Below are positions 20,435 to 23,966 of a stretch of 23,966 nucleotides of DNA, piece after piece. How positions within the stretch are numbered: the first letter of the stretch is position 1; every line of letters starts with the position of its first letter. The DNA comes from a virus: IMG/VR virus record IMGVR_UViG_3300020152_000001, positions 108,766 through 132,731 of that record; one strand, 5' to 3'. The notes beneath the pieces are model-generated. The model saw only the letters and a list, made by a program, of their open reading frames with translations. It was not told where the DNA came from and did not search any database. A program made the translations under genes and the position numbers.

Positions 20435-23400
20435 TAGAGAACCCTGTAAGAAAATTGGAAGGAGATGAATTGCGCTGACGTGTTGGCGGAACACATGACC
20501 ATTTCCGCACGATCGTTGGTGGTCTCGCCGTAAACACGAACACCCGGAGACACAGAACCAGTGGCCGAAGCCGTGGCACCTGAACCCAAGAGATCAGTGT
20601 ACGCCGCCAAGTTGGACGCGATCGGTAGCGAGACGCCCCATTCGGTAAGAGCACCCGTTCCCGTCGTAGGATCGATTTGCACGGTGCCACTCACATGTAC
20701 GCGCGAGCCGCGACGTTCATAGAAGCAGACATCGGCAACCGAAGACGCGACGTTTCCAACGCCGGTGATCGTCGGCGTGTACGTGCCTTCGATGTTCGCG
20801 GTAGTGGCATCGAGGACCCAGTTCGTGCCGTCGTAGACGAACTCCGCGCTGCCGGTTGACCCCGAAGGAAAAACCAACAAGTCAGTGCCATTGTGATTGT
20901 CGACGGTCAAAGAGAACGCGCCGCCGCCGGTACGGACAACGCGAACACGCATGCCGAAATGCGCTTGACCCGTGTTGGCAAGGGTGATGACTCGGTTAGC
21001 AGTGAGCGTGCCAACCATTTCGATGACGTTGCCGTAAACGAGCGCCGACCACGAAAGATCGGCATCTCCCATTTGAGTGATGCCTTGGTCTCCCCAGCGA
21101 CGCCACTTTCCTGAAGCCGCATCAGATACGAGCTGGCCGTGTCCCGTGGCGTTGCTGGAGCCCATGCCGCCGAGATCGCTGACGGTGATGATTTCCCCGC
21201 CGGCTCCAGCTGTCGGTAGGGTCGCTATCGTGTAGATGCGTGGACGCAGAGGCACGCCGGCTGCGACGTGAGTCGGTGCGATTTGCAGATGCGTCGTCGT
21301 AGCGGAGTCGCACGAAATCGACAGGACGCGGGTATTATCTGCCATCATGCGGACACGTTCCGCATTACTGGCGTTCATGAAGAAGACGTAGGCGGGGTTC
21401 GTGCCAGAACCCCAAGCCGCGAAGGCGCCGTAGCCGCTGCCACCCCTAGAGTTGATGATCGAAGCACCGGCGGTATTTGTGGCATCGATGACGTTTTGCG
21501 ACGTGGTGCTAATTGTGATCGCACCTGACAGAAACGCAGCGAAGCCGCTGTCATCGGCAAGACGTGCATGCACAGCTGCGCCACTGGCTTTAATAGCGGG
21601 CGACGCGCTGGTGATCCCGCCGAGAGCCAGGAACGGGCCCACCATCCAGCTTCGAGTTGCAAGGTCGATACGCCAAGCCGTGCTTTCGAATGCATCAGCG
21701 GACGTGTGAACGAAGCCAGACAGAACGTCAGCGGTGGCGCCCACTAGGAATTTGCGGTTTGCGCCGCTGCCCCAACGGAGATACGTGTTCTCCGCCATGT
21801 TAAGCGCGGTGCTGCCGGAATTCGTGAACGTGTGCAGGCCCGTGAACGCGTTGCCGGTCAGAACGGCGACGCGGGCATTGTTCTCGTAGAGCTGACCGAA
21901 GTTGAGGGTATTGTTACCCTTATCTCCGCCGGTGGCGCTGGGATGATACACACCACCGCCGACGTTCAACCGCCGGCCTGAAGAGCCAGCGACATACGTG
22001 TCCATACCCCATGCGGAGTCTTCGCTCCCGTCAGTTGGGTCTATGATGTAGCCAGATAGCACACCGTACTGGACGGCGTTGCCTCCGCTGTCTCGACCCC
22101 AAACCGCGAGGCCGCCGAGTTGGTCGCTGGCGGCTGGAGACGCGCTGTTGTGGAATACCTGAAAGAACGGGCCCACGTTGCTGTCGTTCGATCGGATCAA
22201 CGACATCGGATACGTGGTGTCGGCGGTGATCGTTTGCGCGCCCGTGATCGTGTTCGCGCCTAGTGTGGCTACACGGACGTTGGCTTCGTAGATTTGTCCG
22301 AAGTTGATGGTGTTGTCGCCTTTGTCTCCGCCGGTGACAGTCGGGTGATAGAGCCCGGCGTCAATGCGAAGGCGAACGCTGGCGCTGCCGGCCACCATGG
22401 TCTCGAAGGCCCAGCGAGCATCTTCACTGCCATCGGTTGGATCGATGAGAGTCGCGAACAGCCGCAAGTAGCTGGTGAGATTGCCGCCGCTATCGTTGCC
22501 CTGCACTGCGAGAGCAAACAGGGAGTCTGAAGCAGCTGGCGACGCACTCAGATGCTGGGTGACCAGTTGCGGCCCGTTTGTTCCGTCGTCGCTGCGGCGA
22601 AGTATCAGCGGCGTTAGGCCCGCGCTGATGACTTGCTGCGCGGTGAAGACGTTCGCATCGTCCAGGCCGGCGATGCCCGCGTTTGATCGAAACAATGCCA
22701 ACGTCGACTGAGCCAGCGCCGTCTGCAGGCCCGAGATGATGTTGAGCTTTGCCGGCGTGATGATGTTGTCGGCAAATGCGCCAAGCGCCAGTTGCCCGAA
22801 ACCCAGAGACGTACCGCTGCGGCGCAGAACGTATCCATCGGTGCCCGCAGTGATAGCGTGTGGTGCCGCCGTAGCATTGCTGTTGTTGCCGATGACGGAC
22901 AGAGCGGCGACGTGGGCCATCTGAGCAAAGTCGACGGCGTCGTCAGCGATCATCGCCTGAGTGATCTGGCGGAAAGCCACGGTGCTGCCGTCGTAGGAAA
23001 CGGCGCCGACAGTGCTGGCGGCGATGAGTTCTGGATTTCCGCCAGTGGAACTGCGGCCGAGAACACCACGAGAGCCCAGGACTGCTAGCATCGAAAGCTC
23101 GACGGAGCTGGCCTTGATGCCGAGCGAAACGGTGCCGGCTCCATCGTTGTAAGTGGCGTCAATGGTGTCGCTATCGACAATCATCGAGCCTACGGCATCC
23201 TGGACGCCTTCGAGGAAGTCCGTGATTTGCGAAGTCGTGTGAGTGTGAACCGCAGGCGCGGCACCGACATCCTCATAGTCGAGTTCGACGACTCCGATCT
23301 GGCCGTTCACAGTGGAAACGGCGTCGGTGGTGTCCGACTTTTCCCAGACACTGTCGGAGTTGAGGATTGCATAGTCGCCGACTTCGAAGTCGATGGTGCC

Positions 23401-23874
23401 GCTGCCTAGGTCCTGAAACCCGGCAACGCTCACGCGATAAACATCGCCCGGAGTCCCCACTCCATCGGTGAGAGCTGGTGAGTTGGCGTCCGCGTCCCAG
23501 ACGCCGCGATAGCGGAAGGCCCCTACCGTCAGCTGGGACGCGGGGATACGGCCGTTGCCGTCAAGGGTAGCGACGCCGTTGTTGGCGCCCAACAATGCAA
23601 GCGGAATCGCTCCCTGGTCCTCTGCGGACGGGAGTTGAGCAAGCGGCACCAATCCATCATCGTCGAGTTCAGCGACGCCGTTGGCTGTACCTTTTTGCGA
23701 TGTCGGGATTGCGCCAATGGCCGTGGCCGTCAGCAGAGTCAGCACGAAGTCGTAGACGCGTTGCAGCGTCATTCGCTTCGACAGGCCAGCAGACGTATCA
23801 ACGACCGCGACGATGTCGTCGGCGGCCGGCGTCTCTGCTAGTTCAGGGAGCTGGGTGAATTTCTTAGTCGCCAC
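20434..23874 (-). CDS. Large tail fibre-like structural protein, 1146 aa
   Basis: GTG at 23874 overlaps the end of the preceding gene by 11 bases, a pattern of tight coupling. The N-terminus (KKFTQLPELAETPAADDIVAVVDTS) and 'KGTANGVAELDDDGLVPLAQLP' and 'NNGVATLDGNGRIPASQL' (61-115) are the familiar phage fibre motifs. 'VHTHTTSQITDF' (209-220) is another fibre signature. Two ~128-residue repeats lie at 421-548 and 556-683. Residues about 880-1040 include 'WRRWGDQGITQMGDADLSWSAL' and a decoration-type beta domain. The C-terminus (1045-1146, 'GTYTPTITGVGNVASS...FYERRGSRVHVSGTV') resembles fibre/tailspike tip domains. No peptidase motif is evident. It lies away from the tail-tip genes, so it could also be a head-side or neck fibre. 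Confidence 0.82.
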   Translation of the reverse strand: MATKKFTQLPELAETPAADDIVAVVDTSAGLSKRMTLQRVYDFVLTLLTATAIGAIPTSQKGTANGVAELDDDGLVPLAQLPSAEDQGAIPLALLGANNGVATLDGNGRIPASQLTVGAFRYRGVWDADANSPALTDGVGTPGDVYRVSVAGFQDLGSGTIDFEVGDYAILNSDSVWEKSDTTDAVSTVNGQIGVVELDYEDVGAAPAVHTHTTSQITDFLEGVQDAVGSMIVDSDTIDATYNDGAGTVSLGIKASSVELSMLAVLGSRGVLGRSSTGGNPELIAASTVGAVSYDGSTVAFRQITQAMIADDAVDFAQMAHVAALSVIGNNSNATAAPHAITAGTDGYVLRRSGTSLGFGQLALGAFADNIITPAKLNIISGLQTALAQSTLALFRSNAGIAGLDDANVFTAQQVISAGLTPLILRRSDDGTNGPQLVTQHLSASPAASDSLFALAVQGNDSGGNLTSYLRLFATLIDPTDGSEDARWAFETMVAGSASVRLRIDAGLYHPTVTGGDKGDNTINFGQIYEANVRVATLGANTITGAQTITADTTYPMSLIRSNDSNVGPFFQVFHNSASPAASDQLGGLAVWGRDSGGNAVQYGVLSGYIIDPTDGSEDSAWGMDTYVAGSSGRRLNVGGGVYHPSATGGDKGNNTLNFGQLYENNARVAVLTGNAFTGLHTFTNSGSTALNMAENTYLRWGSGANRKFLVGATADVLSGFVHTSADAFESTAWRIDLATRSWMVGPFLALGGITSASPAIKASGAAVHARLADDSGFAAFLSGAITISTTSQNVIDATNTAGASIINSRGGSGYGAFAAWGSGTNPAYVFFMNASNAERVRMMADNTRVLSISCDSATTTHLQIAPTHVAAGVPLRPRIYTIATLPTAGAGGEIITVSDLGGMGSSNATGHGQLVSDAASGKWRRWGDQGITQMGDADLSWSALVYGNVIEMVGTLTANRVITLANTGQAHFGMRVRVVRTGGGAFSLTVDNHNGTDLLVFPSGSTGSAEFVYDGTNWVLDATTANIEGTYTPTITGVGNVASSVADVCFYERRGSRVHVSGTVQIDPTTGTGALTEWGVSLPIASNLAAYTDLLGSGATASATGSVSPGVRVYGETTNDRAEMVMCSANTSAQFISFQFSYRVL
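21826..22614 (-). repeat. Tandem ~128-residue repeat within the large fibre
   Basis: Two copies encode residues 421-548 and 556-683. Both carry 'SASPAASD.L', 'GNDSGGN/GRDSGGN', 'IDPTDGSED..W', 'VAGS', 'YHP..TGGDKG.NT.NFGQ.YE.N.RVA.L' in the same order. The protein is clearly duplicated, while the DNA has diverged, so the duplication is old. Confidence 0.8.
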
Positions 23875-23966
23875 TGTCGACCTGCTCCGCGATTAGTTGA
23901 TCACCAGACTCCGTGATCAGCGGTTCGTCGGACTCGGTGACGAGGGCGAGGAGGCCTACGAAAAAC
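23864..23966 (-). CDS. C-terminal end of an unidentified upstream gene
   Basis: The right edge cuts this gene. The last 33 residues read FFVGLLALVTESDEPLITES... and end ...QVDSGD before TAA at 23866-23864. Its stop lies 11 bases inside the fibre gene start. The 'LITESGDQLIAEQ' type tail is common in small phage structural or linker proteins, but too little is visible to assign a function. Confidence 0.6.
   Translation of the reverse strand, partial: FFVGLLALVTESDEPLITESGDQLIAEQVDSGD

Noticed and set aside
15372-23874. Diversity-generating retroelement targeting fibre tips
   Set aside because: No reverse transcriptase, template repeat or C-type-lectin-like variable end is visible in the window.

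Overview
The window is the virion-assembly region of a tailed phage or prophage with a long, probably non-contractile (siphovirus-type) tail. Every gene I can support lies on the minus strand, so the text reads from the right edge to the left. The DNA is GC-rich by eye. Promoters of the form TTGACA-N17-TTACAT or TAACTT also fit the TTGAC / GCTANAWC pattern of alphaproteobacterial housekeeping promoters, so a proteobacterial, possibly alphaproteobacterial, host is a reasonable guess. No integrase, lysis gene, repressor gene, tRNA or CRISPR array is visible, so lifestyle cannot be judged from this window.

Layout in transcription order. (1) 23966-20018: the tail of an unknown gene, a 1146-aa fibre-like protein and a small coiled-coil protein. 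(2) 19973-18553: promoter P1, two small genes (one membrane protein), an intrinsic terminator, then a PhoH-like ATPase. (3) 18560-16271: promoter P2 with a leader that can fold as an attenuator, then head-tail connector, head-closure, HK97 gp10-like and tail-terminator-like genes. (4) 16268-11594: three fibre-type genes, including collagen-like proteins carrying repeated carbohydrate-binding-module-like units. (5) 11582-11154: a second tail-terminator paralogue. (6) P4 and a 601-aa tail tube protein with an inserted domain. (7) P3 and the tail assembly chaperone pair joined by a canonical -1 slippery site. (8) The 1429-aa tape measure. (9) P5 and the distal tail proteins, ending in a DUF2163/BR0599-like hub gene cut by the left edge.

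Two things stand out. First, each of the five larger intergenic gaps holds a promoter built into copies of one 17-bp dyad, roughly CGTNAG-N5-CTNACG. Sites are spaced 21-22 or 30-31 bp centre to centre, about two or three helical turns, and cover the -35 and -10 elements. This looks like a dispersed operator regulon acting directly on late structural operons. Second, the fibre genes are bracketed by two paralogous tail-terminator genes. One of these carries the same C-terminal domain as the neighbouring fibre protein, which suggests repeated duplication and domain shuffling.

All family names are from recognition by eye; no searches were run.
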